In this document: positions 47,643-57,638 of the stretch, piece by piece
Layout of the letters: each line of letters opens with the position of its first letter
How positions within the stretch are numbered: position 1 is the first letter of the stretch
Source of the DNA: Clostridia bacterium
GTDB lineage: Bacteria > Bacillota > Clostridia > Christensenellales > CAG-138
Direction: 5' to 3'
NCBI GenBank assembly: GCA_003246365.1
Contig: QKAN01000158.1
Location: 1 to 64,000 of the forward strand
DNA length: 64,000 bases
The notes under the pieces: generated by a model
What the model was told of the DNA's origin: nothing
Databases searched by the model: none
What the model saw: the letters and a program-made list of their open reading frames with translations, nothing else
Made by a program: the position numbers and the translations under genes

Positions 47643-49378
47643 GTTACCGCGTTCGAGACGATTGCAAACTGGAAACCGAACTACCGATGCACGAGCCTGC
47701 CCCGTATGATCTGAGCAACCTGACGATTTCCGCATGCGTGGACGGGCTGTCGCTCAACAAACTCTCGCTCAGCGGCGCATACGATGCGGTGCTGCAAGGC
47801 GGATATTACGGTGTATGCGGAAAGCGCGCGCCGGACGATCCGGCGGCAACGCGGCAAGTCGTTGCCTACGGGCGCGTGCAGGAAACGAAATTCTCGATTT
47901 GCGATGCAACCTATACCGCGCGCTGGGTGATGGGTTCCGATTCGCCTGTGTTGTTTTTAAAACTGCATGCGCAAGGATGTCATCCGTTCTATCTGGATTA
48001 TAACTTCGGTGTGCAATGTATGTCGGAACGGCTGAATTTGCTTGCAACCTCGCCGCTGACGCTGCGCGAACGTGAAGGCGATTTTCTGCATTACTCCGTC
48101 AGCGTGAAGGCATCCGCATACAAAGACGCGTTTTTTGCGGATCTCGCAATTGCTTTCGATCTGGGAATGACATTGACGCAGGATGCGCTGGTGGATGCCA
48201 CGGCTCAGGCAGAAGCAGATGCGGAAGCGTACTTTGCCTATCTTGTTTCGCTGGCAAAGCCAAATGAAGACGCGGCGATGAAAGCGTATGCGCTCAATGC
48301 GGCGTTTTCCAGCTATAAATCATTTAGCGGCTTTTCCGGCTTTTTCGCGGGTGTAAATTATGCCGCGCCTGCGCGCACGTATTATCGGGACGGGTATTAT
48401 ACCGCGCTTGCGGTTTTACCGTATCGTCCGGATTGGGTACGGGAGCAAATTCTTACGCTCGCGCGCGGCGTTGCAAGGGACGGCTCCTGCGGATCTGCGG
48501 TAGACGCAAACGGCGAACCCTGGTGGCGCGATCACGCCGATAGCCCGCTGTTTTTCGCGCTGCTGTTATACGCTTATGTTAGCGCAACGGGTGACGATGC
48601 GTTGTTGAACACGGACGATATATCGCAAAAACTGACCGCCGCTCTGGATGCAACCGTCGCCGCGTTGAACGAAAACGGGTTGCTGTATCGCGACCCCGCT
48701 TCCCGGCATGACTGGGCGGATAATGTATTTCGTGAAGGGCATGTTACCTATATCGAATGTCTGGCTTACGGCGCATTGCGGTTGGGCGGAATGTTGCTTG
48801 CGGATGCAAAGCGCTATACCGAGGCAGCGGAGCGGGTGAAGACCGGCATCAACGCCATGCTTTGGGACGAGAAGCTCGGCTACTATGTGAACTTTAAAAC
48901 GCCGGAAGAGACGGAGACAAATCTGTCGATCGATACGGTGTTTGCCGCGCTGTTCGATATTGCGCCGCCGGAGCGCGCAAAACGGATGCTTTTGCGCATG
49001 GAAGTACTGCTCGAAACCAGAAACAATACGCGGTTTGGCGACTTCGGCACGCTTTGCGTCTATCCGCCGTACAGCTCTGCCGAACGGCTGGTGGAAAAGA
49101 GCGCATATCCGCTTCGCTACCACAACGGGGCGGAATGGCCGTATCTTTCCGCGCTGTATGCGTTTGCCAAGAAAATACACGGCATGGAACATCGTTATCC
49201 GCTGACGCGCTGGTATGAAACCGGACTGGAGAAAGGGTTTGCCACGCCGGTTGAGTATTTTTCTCCCTATTATCCGGCTGGCGGCATGCTGCAAGGCTGG
49301 AGTGCGATGGCAGCGTTTGCAATGGATCATGACAGCCCGGACGGATTTTTTTTCGGTAAATTGAGCTTATTAAAATAA
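47639..49378 (+). CDS. Alpha-helical-toroid glycosidase (amylo-alpha-1,6-glucosidase/MGH-like)
   Basis: YRDGYYTALAVLPYRPDWVREQILTLARGVARDGSCGSAV..WWRDHADSPLFFALLLYAY..YRDPASRHDWADNVFREGHVTYIECLAYGAL; ATGA overlap with GH31. Confidence 0.72.
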   Translation: MSYRVRDDCKLETELPMHEPAPYDLSNLTISACVDGLSLNKLSLSGAYDAVLQGGYYGVCGKRAPDDPAATRQVVAYGRVQETKFSICDATYTARWVMGSDSPVLFLKLHAQGCHPFYLDYNFGVQCMSERLNLLATSPLTLREREGDFLHYSVSVKASAYKDAFFADLAIAFDLGMTLTQDALVDATAQAEADAEAYFAYLVSLAKPNEDAAMKAYALNAAFSSYKSFSGFSGFFAGVNYAAPARTYYRDGYYTALAVLPYRPDWVREQILTLARGVARDGSCGSAVDANGEPWWRDHADSPLFFALLLYAYVSATGDDALLNTDDISQKLTAALDATVAALNENGLLYRDPASRHDWADNVFREGHVTYIECLAYGALRLGGMLLADAKRYTEAAERVKTGINAMLWDEKLGYYVNFKTPEETETNLSIDTVFAALFDIAPPERAKRMLLRMEVLLETRNNTRFGDFGTLCVYPPYSSAERLVEKSAYPLRYHNGAEWPYLSALYAFAKKIHGMEHRYPLTRWYETGLEKGFATPVEYFSPYYPAGGMLQGWSAMAAFAMDHDSPDGFFFGKLSLLK

Positions 49379-49420
49379 CCAATTTTAAATCAATATCAAA
49401 TCAATCAGGAGGATGACACT

Positions 49421-50749
49421 GTGGAACAACTTCCCAACACCCCCTATCGCGAGCTGAAGGGCGGACAGCAGGTTACCTATGCGGTCGGCCACCTCGGCCC
49501 GGGTATGCTCAGCCAATTTATCACCACTTGGCTGCTGTTGTTTATGACAGGAAACGCGGACAACCCGATTCTCTCCGGCACATTGGTTGGCACGGCGACG
49601 CTGTTCGGGCGCATTGTAGACGGCGTGGCGGACCCGCTGGTAGCCAACTGGAGCGATAACATCCGCGGCAAGCGAATGGGGCGCAGGCTGCCGTTTATGC
49701 TGCTCGGTACGCTGCCGATGATCTTTTGTTTTCTAATGGTCTGGATCACCCCACAGGCGGCGCAGACCGAACTGGCGCGGTTCATCTGGCTGTTTATCTT
49801 CCTGAACGGGTTTTACTTCTTCTATACCGTTGTTGTTAACCCGTATTTTGCGTTGCTGCCGGAGATCGCCAAGGACGACAAACAGAGAATCTTCATCCAG
49901 AGCTTTGTTTCCGTATTCGGCATTCTCGGTATGGGCATCGCGCTCGGCGCGTCCGGTTTTTTGATCAATGCAATCGGGTATCTCGGCGCTGGAGCCGTAC
50001 TCAGCGTGATTTGCGCGCTCGTGATGGTGGTGCCCGCGCTGGTGATTAAAACCAACAAAGACTATGTGCCCGCGCCCGCGCCGAACCAGACGAAGAACCT
50101 GTTTAAAAACATTGCGGGCGCATTCCAGAATGACAAATTTGTAAAATACATCATCGGGTTTGCGACGTTCTTCATTGGGTTCCAGCTGATTCAATATAAC
50201 CTTGCGTTTGTTACGACCATATCTCTCGGGCTGGAAAAAGGCATGTCCAGCACGCTGTTCATCGTTTCGGTCGTTTGCGCGCTGGCGTTTATTCCGCTAT
50301 ACAACGTGTTCGTCAAGAAGTTTGGCACGGTCAAATCTTTGATGATTTCGATGGCGAGCTACGCGATTGTCGCGATACTCATCATGACGCTGCCGCAGAT
50401 TCAGGGTATTTCGGGAACGATTCTCGGCTTTGTGCTCATGGCGCTGCTTGGGTTCCCATACAGCGGATTGATGGTCATCCCGAATGTTCTGGTTTCGGAA
50501 ATTATCGACGACGACTACCGCCGATTTGAGGTGCGCAGAGAAGCGATGTTCTTTGGCGTACAGGGGCTGGTGAACAAGCTTGCTACCGCGTTTGCGTCGT
50601 TTGCCGTAGGCGTTTTGCACGATCTTTTGGGCAGCACGGCGGAGCATCCGCTCGGCATCACCATCGTGGCTCCCGTTGCGGCGGCGTTTGCGCTGTTTGG
50701 CTTTTTCGTGATGATCCGGCTGAACAGGGAGAAGGCGGCGCAGCCGTGA
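49421..50749 (+). CDS. GPH-family (MFS) sugar:cation symporter
   Basis: ATLFGRIVDGVADPLVANWSDNIRGKRMGRRLPFMLLGTLPM; about 12 TM. Confidence 0.88.
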   Translation: MEQLPNTPYRELKGGQQVTYAVGHLGPGMLSQFITTWLLLFMTGNADNPILSGTLVGTATLFGRIVDGVADPLVANWSDNIRGKRMGRRLPFMLLGTLPMIFCFLMVWITPQAAQTELARFIWLFIFLNGFYFFYTVVVNPYFALLPEIAKDDKQRIFIQSFVSVFGILGMGIALGASGFLINAIGYLGAGAVLSVICALVMVVPALVIKTNKDYVPAPAPNQTKNLFKNIAGAFQNDKFVKYIIGFATFFIGFQLIQYNLAFVTTISLGLEKGMSSTLFIVSVVCALAFIPLYNVFVKKFGTVKSLMISMASYAIVAILIMTLPQIQGISGTILGFVLMALLGFPYSGLMVIPNVLVSEIIDDDYRRFEVRREAMFFGVQGLVNKLATAFASFAVGVLHDLLGSTAEHPLGITIVAPVAAAFALFGFFVMIRLNREKAAQP

Positions 50750-51579
50750 TTTGGGTGATTTTTGCGCTTGCTCTCGTTCTGATGTTGCTGTTTGGCGTGC
50801 TTTTGTTTGCAAACAGATTTGTGAATCAATCCGGCGTGCCGCGGCTGAATCGGAAGATCGAATTCAACAAAGACGACCGTATTTTGTATGTTGTTGCGCA
50901 TCCGGACGACGAAGTGCTGATGAGCGGAACGCTTTCGTTGCTTAAGCGCAGATACGGTCTGCCGGTCAAGGCGCTGTATTTGACGCACGGCGAGGATGGG
51001 CCGACGTTTGACCTCGTACCCAAGAGCGGGCTGAAAGCGCGCAGAACGCAGGAACTCGGACGCGTAAAAGAGATACTTGCGCTCGACGAAATGGTTGTTT
51101 GTGAGTATCCCGATCGCTATCTGGTAAACCAGAACTTCGACGCTGTCTGCGAAACCGTGCGAAAAGAAGCGGGATCGTTTCACCCGACGTATGTTTTTAC
51201 GTTTGACGAAAACATTGGCATGTACGGGCACACGGATCATGTGACCGCGGGGAAAGCCGCCGTACAGGTTGCACGGAAGATCGAGAGCGTAAAAGGCGTG
51301 TTTCAGATGACACTGCCAAGCGGCATGCTGTCGCTTGCGCTTAAGATGAGCAAAACATTCCGCGAACGGTATGACGCCGAACACGGATTGCCGCAGCCGA
51401 ATGTTGCCGCGAACATCTATCGCTGGCGCAAAATTCGATTTGCGGTTACGCGCGCACACGAAACGCAGACCGCGGTGATGCGCGAACTGCAGCCGTATTA
51501 CGACAAACTGCCGCGCTGGCTGTATTATGCGATTTTTGACCGCGAATACTTTTTCTATCGCGAACGAAACGAGCTGTAA
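50746..51579 (+). CDS. PIG-L/LmbE-family deacetylase
   Basis: ILYVVAHPDDEVLMSGTLSLLKRR..LYLTHGEDGPTFDL..YGHTDHVTAGKAAVQVA; 4-nt overlap with the transporter gene. Confidence 0.9.
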   Translation: MIWVIFALALVLMLLFGVLLFANRFVNQSGVPRLNRKIEFNKDDRILYVVAHPDDEVLMSGTLSLLKRRYGLPVKALYLTHGEDGPTFDLVPKSGLKARRTQELGRVKEILALDEMVVCEYPDRYLVNQNFDAVCETVRKEAGSFHPTYVFTFDENIGMYGHTDHVTAGKAAVQVARKIESVKGVFQMTLPSGMLSLALKMSKTFRERYDAEHGLPQPNVAANIYRWRKIRFAVTRAHETQTAVMRELQPYYDKLPRWLYYAIFDREYFFYRERNEL

Positions 51580-51600
51580 CTAGAACGAATTAAATTGATG

Positions 51601-51659
51601 CCCGCGTCTATTCAAGCTAAGACAGAATATATTCTGATTTACTTGAGATAAGGCGCGGG
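51601..51659. promoter_or_regulatory. 59-nt extended imperfect inverted repeat
   Basis: CCCGCG..TTCAAG.TAA..CAGAATATATTCTG..TTA CTTGAG..CGCGGG; central 14-bp perfect palindrome at 51623-51636. Confidence 0.45.
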
Positions 51660-51784
51660 TATTGAATTGCGCAAAATTGCAAATAAGTTGATCAGTTCGA
51701 AGATTTTCAGCGGTCAAATTTGCATGTCTGCGATATAATGGAGAAAAGAAAATCTTGAGTGACCATGTCGCAAGGAGAAAGACG

Positions 51785-52759
51785 ATGATCAAAAACCAAT
51801 GGTATGCGGTGCTCCCGTCCAAAGCGGTTCGTCAAAATCGCATTGTCGCGGCGAAACGGCTGAATCTGGAACTTGCCTTTTTCAGAACCGAATCCGGCGC
51901 GCTCGGGTGCGTTGCCGACCAATGCACACACCGCGGAGCCGCGCTGAGCAAGGGCGTTGTCAAAGGCGAATGCATCAGCTGCCCGTTTCATGCGCTGGAA
52001 TTCGACGCTACGGGCGCATGCCGCTTTATACCGGCCAACGGCAAAGCCTCCACGCAGAACATCGAACGATACAATGTGAAACACTATCCGGTGCGGGAAG
52101 CGCACGGGATCATCTACCTATGGTACGGTGAAGAAGGAAAAGAGATCGAAGAACTTCCGTTTTTCCCGGATGAACTGGACGAAAGTTATGCGTTTAGCGA
52201 GCTGGAAGACCACTGGAATTCGCACTATTCCCGCTGCATCGAAAACCAGCTCGACGTTGTGCATGTTCCAATTGTGCACTACAACACAATCGGACGGGGC
52301 AACAAGACGCTGGTGAATGGTCCGCGGGTGGAATATACGGACGGTGTGATTTTAACCAGTGCAAACAATGAAACGGATCAGGGGCAAAAGCCGAAACCGC
52401 CTGCGCAATGCGTCATCAAGCCAACCTATCTGAAGTTTCGGTTTCCCAACATATGGCTCAACCATATCTCGGATCGGGTTAAAGTGATGATCTATTTTGC
52501 GCCGGTTGACGAAGAGAACACAGTTCTCTATATCCGGTTTTATTCGAAAGCGACCGGAATGCGCTGGCTGAATCAAATAATCGCGCAAATCGGTAAACCG
52601 ATGAACAAGGTGATCGAGCGGCAGGATAAGCGCGTTGTAATCACGCAAAAACCGAAAGTTTCGTCCTTCCGTTCTGGTGAAAAGCTGCTGACCGGCGACG
52701 GCCCGATTTTGATGTACCGGAAGATCAGGGACGAATATCAGACAAAGAGCGCAGAATAA
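51785..52759 (+). CDS. Rieske [2Fe-2S] mononuclear-iron oxygenase alpha-subunit-like protein
   Basis: Rieske pair CTHRGAALSKGVVKGECISCPFH; catalytic iron motif ENQLDVVHVPIVHYN. Confidence 0.85.
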   Translation: MIKNQWYAVLPSKAVRQNRIVAAKRLNLELAFFRTESGALGCVADQCTHRGAALSKGVVKGECISCPFHALEFDATGACRFIPANGKASTQNIERYNVKHYPVREAHGIIYLWYGEEGKEIEELPFFPDELDESYAFSELEDHWNSHYSRCIENQLDVVHVPIVHYNTIGRGNKTLVNGPRVEYTDGVILTSANNETDQGQKPKPPAQCVIKPTYLKFRFPNIWLNHISDRVKVMIYFAPVDEENTVLYIRFYSKATGMRWLNQIIAQIGKPMNKVIERQDKRVVITQKPKVSSFRSGEKLLTGDGPILMYRKIRDEYQTKSAE

Positions 52760-52820
52760 ACCACTGTGAAATCAATTATGACGGGTTCCTCAACACAATA
52801 AATCTTTAAAATGCTAAATA

Positions 52821-52860
52821 AAAACCGCCTTCATCTTTGCGATGTGCGGCGGTTTTTTTG
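52821..52860 (-). terminator. Rho-independent terminator
   Basis: AAAAACCGCC ... GGCGGTTTTTTT. Confidence 0.7.
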
Positions 52861-52866
52861 CTGCGT

Positions 52867-53850
52867 TTATCGGTCGGGTGGCGTGTCGAGATGAATTGCA
52901 AAGCGGCACACGGGATCGCCGCGCAAAACGGATTGCAGCAGCTCGACGCGAAGCTCTCGCCCGAGAATTGCTTCGTATGGCGTTTTGACAAATCCGCCGC
53001 TGCAATAGCACCAGTTTTCGGAAATTGGCGCTTCGTTGCGCAAAATCGCCTCGCGCACAAACGGGCAATGGCAGGCATAGTAACGCTTTAGAGTTGGATC
53101 GGTTTCGGAAAGAAACCGCGCCGGATCGTAAGGAATCTTTGTGGTATAAAGCGTGTCTCCCTCTCGTACGGCGGACTGGATTTCCTGGTTCTTGGAAACA
53201 AAATCGACCACTTCCTGCGTGATGAGCTGCTCATACCAGACCGTATTCGTGTCGCAATGCTGCTGCAACTGCGCTACCTGCCGCGCGTGATGCTCGGCCA
53301 GATATTCGTCCATGGAAGCGGCGTTTTGGTAGAATTCTTTTTCCTTGTCGAACGCCGACATCGGAATTTCATGATGATTTCCGGCCAGCGCGCGGCGAAC
53401 CGTTTGCTCCGGCAGGTTGCTTTCCAACCGCTCCATCAAGGCGCGGGTAAACGCAGGGAAATCTACCGGGTCTGAGCCGAGCGGCGGGCGCGGGATTGCG
53501 TTGATCAATCCTTCCGTCGTTTCTTCACCTTCGAGACGAGATAGTTGTTTGGCGATGCTTTCGATTACGCCGACGCCGCCCAGAAGCGAAGTGAAATAAA
53601 CATAGATTTCATTTTGGCCGGAGAGATAAAAATACCGCGCGAGAGCGAGCAGCGTTTCGATTGAATTATCCTGTGTCTCTATCAGCGTACGGATATAATC
53701 GCGGATATCCGCTTTCTGCGCGGTTGTTAGCTGTTGACCGCGCGGTGAAAGCCAGCGTTCCAACGCAAAAACAGCGCAGATCGCCGCCTCGGTTTCCTGC
53801 AATGTTGCGCCGCGCTTTTCGTAATACGCGCGTAAAACCTGTTCGTTCAT
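52867..53850 (-). CDS. Uncharacterised protein with Cys-containing C-terminal domain (DUF6144 / L-2-amino-thiazoline-4-carboxylate-hydrolase-like, tentative)
   Basis: YYACHCPFVREAILRNEAPISENWCYCSGGFVKTPYEAILGRELRVELLQSVLRGDPVCRFAIHL. Confidence 0.55.
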   Translation of the reverse strand: MNEQVLRAYYEKRGATLQETEAAICAVFALERWLSPRGQQLTTAQKADIRDYIRTLIETQDNSIETLLALARYFYLSGQNEIYVYFTSLLGGVGVIESIAKQLSRLEGEETTEGLINAIPRPPLGSDPVDFPAFTRALMERLESNLPEQTVRRALAGNHHEIPMSAFDKEKEFYQNAASMDEYLAEHHARQVAQLQQHCDTNTVWYEQLITQEVVDFVSKNQEIQSAVREGDTLYTTKIPYDPARFLSETDPTLKRYYACHCPFVREAILRNEAPISENWCYCSGGFVKTPYEAILGRELRVELLQSVLRGDPVCRFAIHLDTPPDR

Positions 53851-54209
53851 ACCGCACCTCCTGCTAAAAAGATGAAGAGCTGGACAATTTGATTATATGC
53901 GAACACATGTTTTTTCACAAGCATTGAAAATCGGCGTAAAACATCAATTCCGCTTGATGGATAGTTGAAAATATGCTGATAAAATGCGGTTGTCGGATGA
54001 AAAATCAACGGAAATGTTGGTTTTTATGGAGACAAACGGACAACATTTGCAAGGCTTCATAAAAAAGCCGTAAAGTTGTCGGCAAATCGTCAGTTTTTCG
54101 TAATAGGCGCGTAACAATGTGCCGTTATGATGGGAACATAGAAGCGGCGAAGAAATGCCGCAAGGTTTGATAGCAGTGTTTTGACCATGGAAAGCGAGGA
54201 AATACTCTC

Positions 54210-55259
54210 ATGAAACGAGTTTATATTATTACAGGTGTAGGCGGACATCTGGGCAACACGGTTGCGCGGGAACTGCTTGCCGCCGGAGAAACGGTGCGCG
54301 GCTTTGCGCTGCCGAGCGAGGACATCACCATGCTGTATGGCGATGCGGTGTCCATCGTCCGCGGAGACGTGCGCGACAAGGCTTCTCTTGAGCCTCTGTT
54401 TTACGGGCTCAAGCCGGAAGACGAAATCTATTTTATCCATTGCGCGGGCATTGTCTCCGTTGCGTCGAAATACGACCAGCGCGTTGTGGACGTAAACGTG
54501 CGCGGCACGGAAAACGTCGTTAGCCTCTGCAAGGAGCACAACGTAAAGAAGCTCGTGTACATCAGCTCTGTGCATGCGCTGCCGGAACTGCCGCACGGCA
54601 CCGTGATTCATGAAGTGGAAGATGGGTTCCAAGCGGAAGCGGTCATCGGTCTCTATGCAAAGACCAAAGCTGCGGCAACGCAGATTGTGCTCGACGCGGT
54701 CAAGAGCGGATTGGACGCGACTGTGATTCATCCTTCCGGCATCATCGGGCCGAACGATTACGGTCACGGGCATCTGACGCAGATGGTGATCAATTATCTC
54801 AACGGTTCTCTGACGGCTTGCGTCGAGGGCGGATATGATTTTGTGGACGTGCGCGACGTAGCCGACGGCGTGATTGCCGCAACCGAAAAAGGCAAAAAGG
54901 GCGAGTGCTACATCCTTTCCAACCGCTATATTCCGGTGCGCGAACTGCTCAACACGCTTTCGCGCGTGACCGGCGGCAGAAAAATCACGACGGTGCTGCC
55001 GCTGTGGTTTGCGAAACTGACCGCACCGCTGGCGGAGCTGTATTACAAAATTCGCCATGAATCCCCGCTCTTCACGCGTTACACGCTGTATACCTTGACG
55101 AGCAACGCACGGTTTACCTATGAAAAAGCGCGCCGCGACCTCGGATACAAGCCGCGCGACATTAGCGCGACGATTAAGGACACCGTGTCGTTCCTGACGA
55201 AAGAGCGCAAAAGTCTTTTCCGCAAGCGCGGCGTAAAACCCGCAACTGCGTTGGGCTGA
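54210..55259 (+). CDS. NAD-dependent epimerase/dehydratase (extended SDR)
   Basis: VYIITGVGGHLGNTVARELLAAGE..FIHCAGIVSV..YISSVHALPE..LYAKTKAAATQIVLDA..IHPSGIIGPNDYG. Confidence 0.9.
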   Translation: MKRVYIITGVGGHLGNTVARELLAAGETVRGFALPSEDITMLYGDAVSIVRGDVRDKASLEPLFYGLKPEDEIYFIHCAGIVSVASKYDQRVVDVNVRGTENVVSLCKEHNVKKLVYISSVHALPELPHGTVIHEVEDGFQAEAVIGLYAKTKAAATQIVLDAVKSGLDATVIHPSGIIGPNDYGHGHLTQMVINYLNGSLTACVEGGYDFVDVRDVADGVIAATEKGKKGECYILSNRYIPVRELLNTLSRVTGGRKITTVLPLWFAKLTAPLAELYYKIRHESPLFTRYTLYTLTSNARFTYEKARRDLGYKPRDISATIKDTVSFLTKERKSLFRKRGVKPATALG

Positions 55260-55271
55260 CAACTTAAATAC

Positions 55272-55306
55272 AAAAGAACTCCGATAAAACCGGAGTTCTT
55301 TTTTTA
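55272..55306 (+). terminator. Rho-independent terminator
   Basis: AAGAACTCCG ... CGGAGTTCTTTTTTT. Confidence 0.85.
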
Positions 55307-55337
55307 TGTAGCAGATGTTTTTGGAAAAGCGAAAGCA

Positions 55338-56069
55338 TTATCGCATCATATATACGGTATATGGATGATCCACGTGATAACCGAGTTTTTCCGCGAGGGA
55401 AACACTTCGAAGATCGAATGCATCCCAACTGGGATACAAACCACGATCCAACGCTTCCAAAATCAGTTTCGCGCCGCAGACGGTTGCAAGGCCGCGCTGG
55501 CGATGATCCGGCATGGTGTCGATCTCGATTTCGATTCCGCCGTTATAGATTGCATAGGTGCTGGCACCGGCAACAAAGGCGCCGTTGTGCAACGCGGCGA
55601 CGCCGAATCCGCGGGTTAAGAAGTCGTTGCAATCGTTGAAACAGTTGCAAAAGTCATGCGACCATTTTTCAGCGAAAGATTGGGCATACAGCGTTTCATC
55701 AAAGAGACGAAGCTCATACTCTTCCGGCAGGGAATCCACATAGTATTGCAGCGTTTCGGGACGAAATGCATCCGGTTCTTTCTTGATGGCATAGCGAAGC
55801 CGCCGCATGACGCGATCACCCCATGCGTGCTCGATTGCTTGCTCCCATGCTTCGTTTTGCGGCACAAGCTCTTCGGCGGCTGCTTTTGCAGCGAATGTTG
55901 TGCTGGGACGACCCGCAAAAAAGCAAAAGTCGCCGATGACGACCTGCGCCGCAGTGGGGGACGTTTCATCGTCCACGATTGCATAACCCATATGCCCCTC
56001 GAGTACCGACCGGATGAGCGTTTCATTCCAACCGTCGAACAAGGGCGAGATTTTTTCAAGCAAAGTCAT
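55338..56069 (-). CDS. GNAT-family N-acetyltransferase
   Basis: AFVAGASTYAIYNGGIEIEIDTMPDHRQRGLATVCGAKLILEALDRGLYPSWDAF. Confidence 0.85.
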   Translation of the reverse strand: MTLLEKISPLFDGWNETLIRSVLEGHMGYAIVDDETSPTAAQVVIGDFCFFAGRPSTTFAAKAAAEELVPQNEAWEQAIEHAWGDRVMRRLRYAIKKEPDAFRPETLQYYVDSLPEEYELRLFDETLYAQSFAEKWSHDFCNCFNDCNDFLTRGFGVAALHNGAFVAGASTYAIYNGGIEIEIDTMPDHRQRGLATVCGAKLILEALDRGLYPSWDAFDLRSVSLAEKLGYHVDHPYTVYMMR

Positions 56070-56094
56070 GATTGGTTCCTTTTCGAGGGAAAGA

Positions 56095-57360
56095 CTATTT
56101 CATGCGGCGAATGATACGCGTAGCTTCGGCATAAATTTGCTCGGGGTCGACACCAATCGCAAATTCGCCGCGCTCATACAATATACGCCCCGCGATCATG
56201 GTAAGTATTACGTTTTGTTTGCTGCCGCTGTATACGACATTCTTTTCGATATTGTTCAAAGGCTGCATATTCGGCTGATGCAGGTCGATCATGATCAGAT
56301 CCGCCTGTTTGCCGACAGCGAGCGAATCGCAGTCCGGAAAACCGCAGGCATATGCGCCGTTTCGGCAGGCCATGGTCAGTACATCCATCGCATCTACCGC
56401 CTCGGCGCCGTGACGGAGCTTTTGCAGACCGGTTACAAGGAACATTTCCCGGAAAAAATCGAGACAGTTGTTGCTTGCCGGACCGTCGGTGCCGATTGCG
56501 ACAGGAATGCCGCGTTCGAGATACTCATAAACCGGCGCGACGCCGCTTGCCAGCTTCGTGTTGGAACCGGGACAGGTAACCGCCGTCATGCCGCGCGCTT
56601 TCATAATTTCCATCTCGAGCTCGGAGACGTGCACACAGTGATACCCACCGCCGCCGTAATTGAAAAAGCCCAGCGAATCGAGATATTCGATGGTGCGCAT
56701 TCCGCTGTGCGCAACGCAGCTTTCCACCTCGGCTGCTGTTTCGCTCAGATGTGTATAAAAAGGCTGTTTGAGCGAGTGCACCATTTCCGCGAGGTCTTTT
56801 AGCAGCGGTTCGCTCGTTGTGTATTCCGCATGGAATCCGAGTTGATAGGAGATCAGCGGATTCATTTTGGAAAAGCGTGCATATTCCTGCTCTGTTTCCT
56901 TTGCGCTTCCGCCGTAGTCGTTTGCGCAGCCGACCAATGCGGTTCGAAACCCGGTATCGATCGCGGCGGATGCGATGCTCTCGCGCGAAAAATACATGTC
57001 GAACATCATGGTGATACCGCTGGTCAGATATTCCATGATTGCCAATTTGGATAGCGTGTACACATCGTCCGGCGTAAGCTGCGCTTCCTTTGGAAACACC
57101 TGCTCGGTCAGCCAGCGCTGCAGCGGCAAATCGTCTGCCAGCGACCGAAGAAAAGTCATGCCGCTGTGCGTGTGCGCGTTTTTAAACCCCGGCATAAGTA
57201 GGTTTCCGCGGCAGTCGATCTCCCGGTCGAACGGGCCGGAAAAGGCAACGTGCTCTCCAAGTGCAGCAACACGCGAGGACGAAACGATCAACTCACCCGT
57301 AAACAGAGGAGTGACGCCGTCCATCGGAAGAATTCGTGCATTGTAAAATCGAATATTCAT
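56095..57360 (-). CDS. Amidohydrolase family (adenosylhomocysteine/cytosine deaminase-like)
   Basis: LLMPGFKNAHTHSGMTFLRSLADDLPLQRWL; HLSETAAEVE; VAIGTDGPASNNCLDFFREM; QADLIMIDLHQPNMQP. Confidence 0.88.
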   Translation of the reverse strand: MNIRFYNARILPMDGVTPLFTGELIVSSSRVAALGEHVAFSGPFDREIDCRGNLLMPGFKNAHTHSGMTFLRSLADDLPLQRWLTEQVFPKEAQLTPDDVYTLSKLAIMEYLTSGITMMFDMYFSRESIASAAIDTGFRTALVGCANDYGGSAKETEQEYARFSKMNPLISYQLGFHAEYTTSEPLLKDLAEMVHSLKQPFYTHLSETAAEVESCVAHSGMRTIEYLDSLGFFNYGGGGYHCVHVSELEMEIMKARGMTAVTCPGSNTKLASGVAPVYEYLERGIPVAIGTDGPASNNCLDFFREMFLVTGLQKLRHGAEAVDAMDVLTMACRNGAYACGFPDCDSLAVGKQADLIMIDLHQPNMQPLNNIEKNVVYSGSKQNVILTMIAGRILYERGEFAIGVDPEQIYAEATRIIRRMK

Positions 57361-57638
57361 GGAAATAGTTTACCATATGCGCATTGCCGGAATCCACAGA
57401 AATGATGTTCAAAAATTGGAACATTGCGGACTTTGCGTGACAGATGGCAGATGATCCGTATCGGTTCTTAAAGACAGGAAAAAATACCGTACAAGTCACA
57501 ATTTTGTTGCAGGAAAGGTGACCCACGCCGGAAAAAAAGTGCTAGAATAGATACAACAGCAGATTCATATTGCATTTCTGACGTCATATCCTATATGCGA
57601 TCGCAGCATACGATCGGGAAAAGTGAGCATCTGCATAC

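Noticed and set aside
50297-51459. Long minus-strand ORFs 50297-50812 and 50515-51459
   Set aside because: Antisense to the GPH transporter and PIG-L genes, which have clear motifs; shadow ORFs.
54090-55262. 390-aa minus-strand ORF
   Set aside because: Antisense to the SDR gene, which has a clear Rossmann motif and RBS; no domain on the reverse frame.
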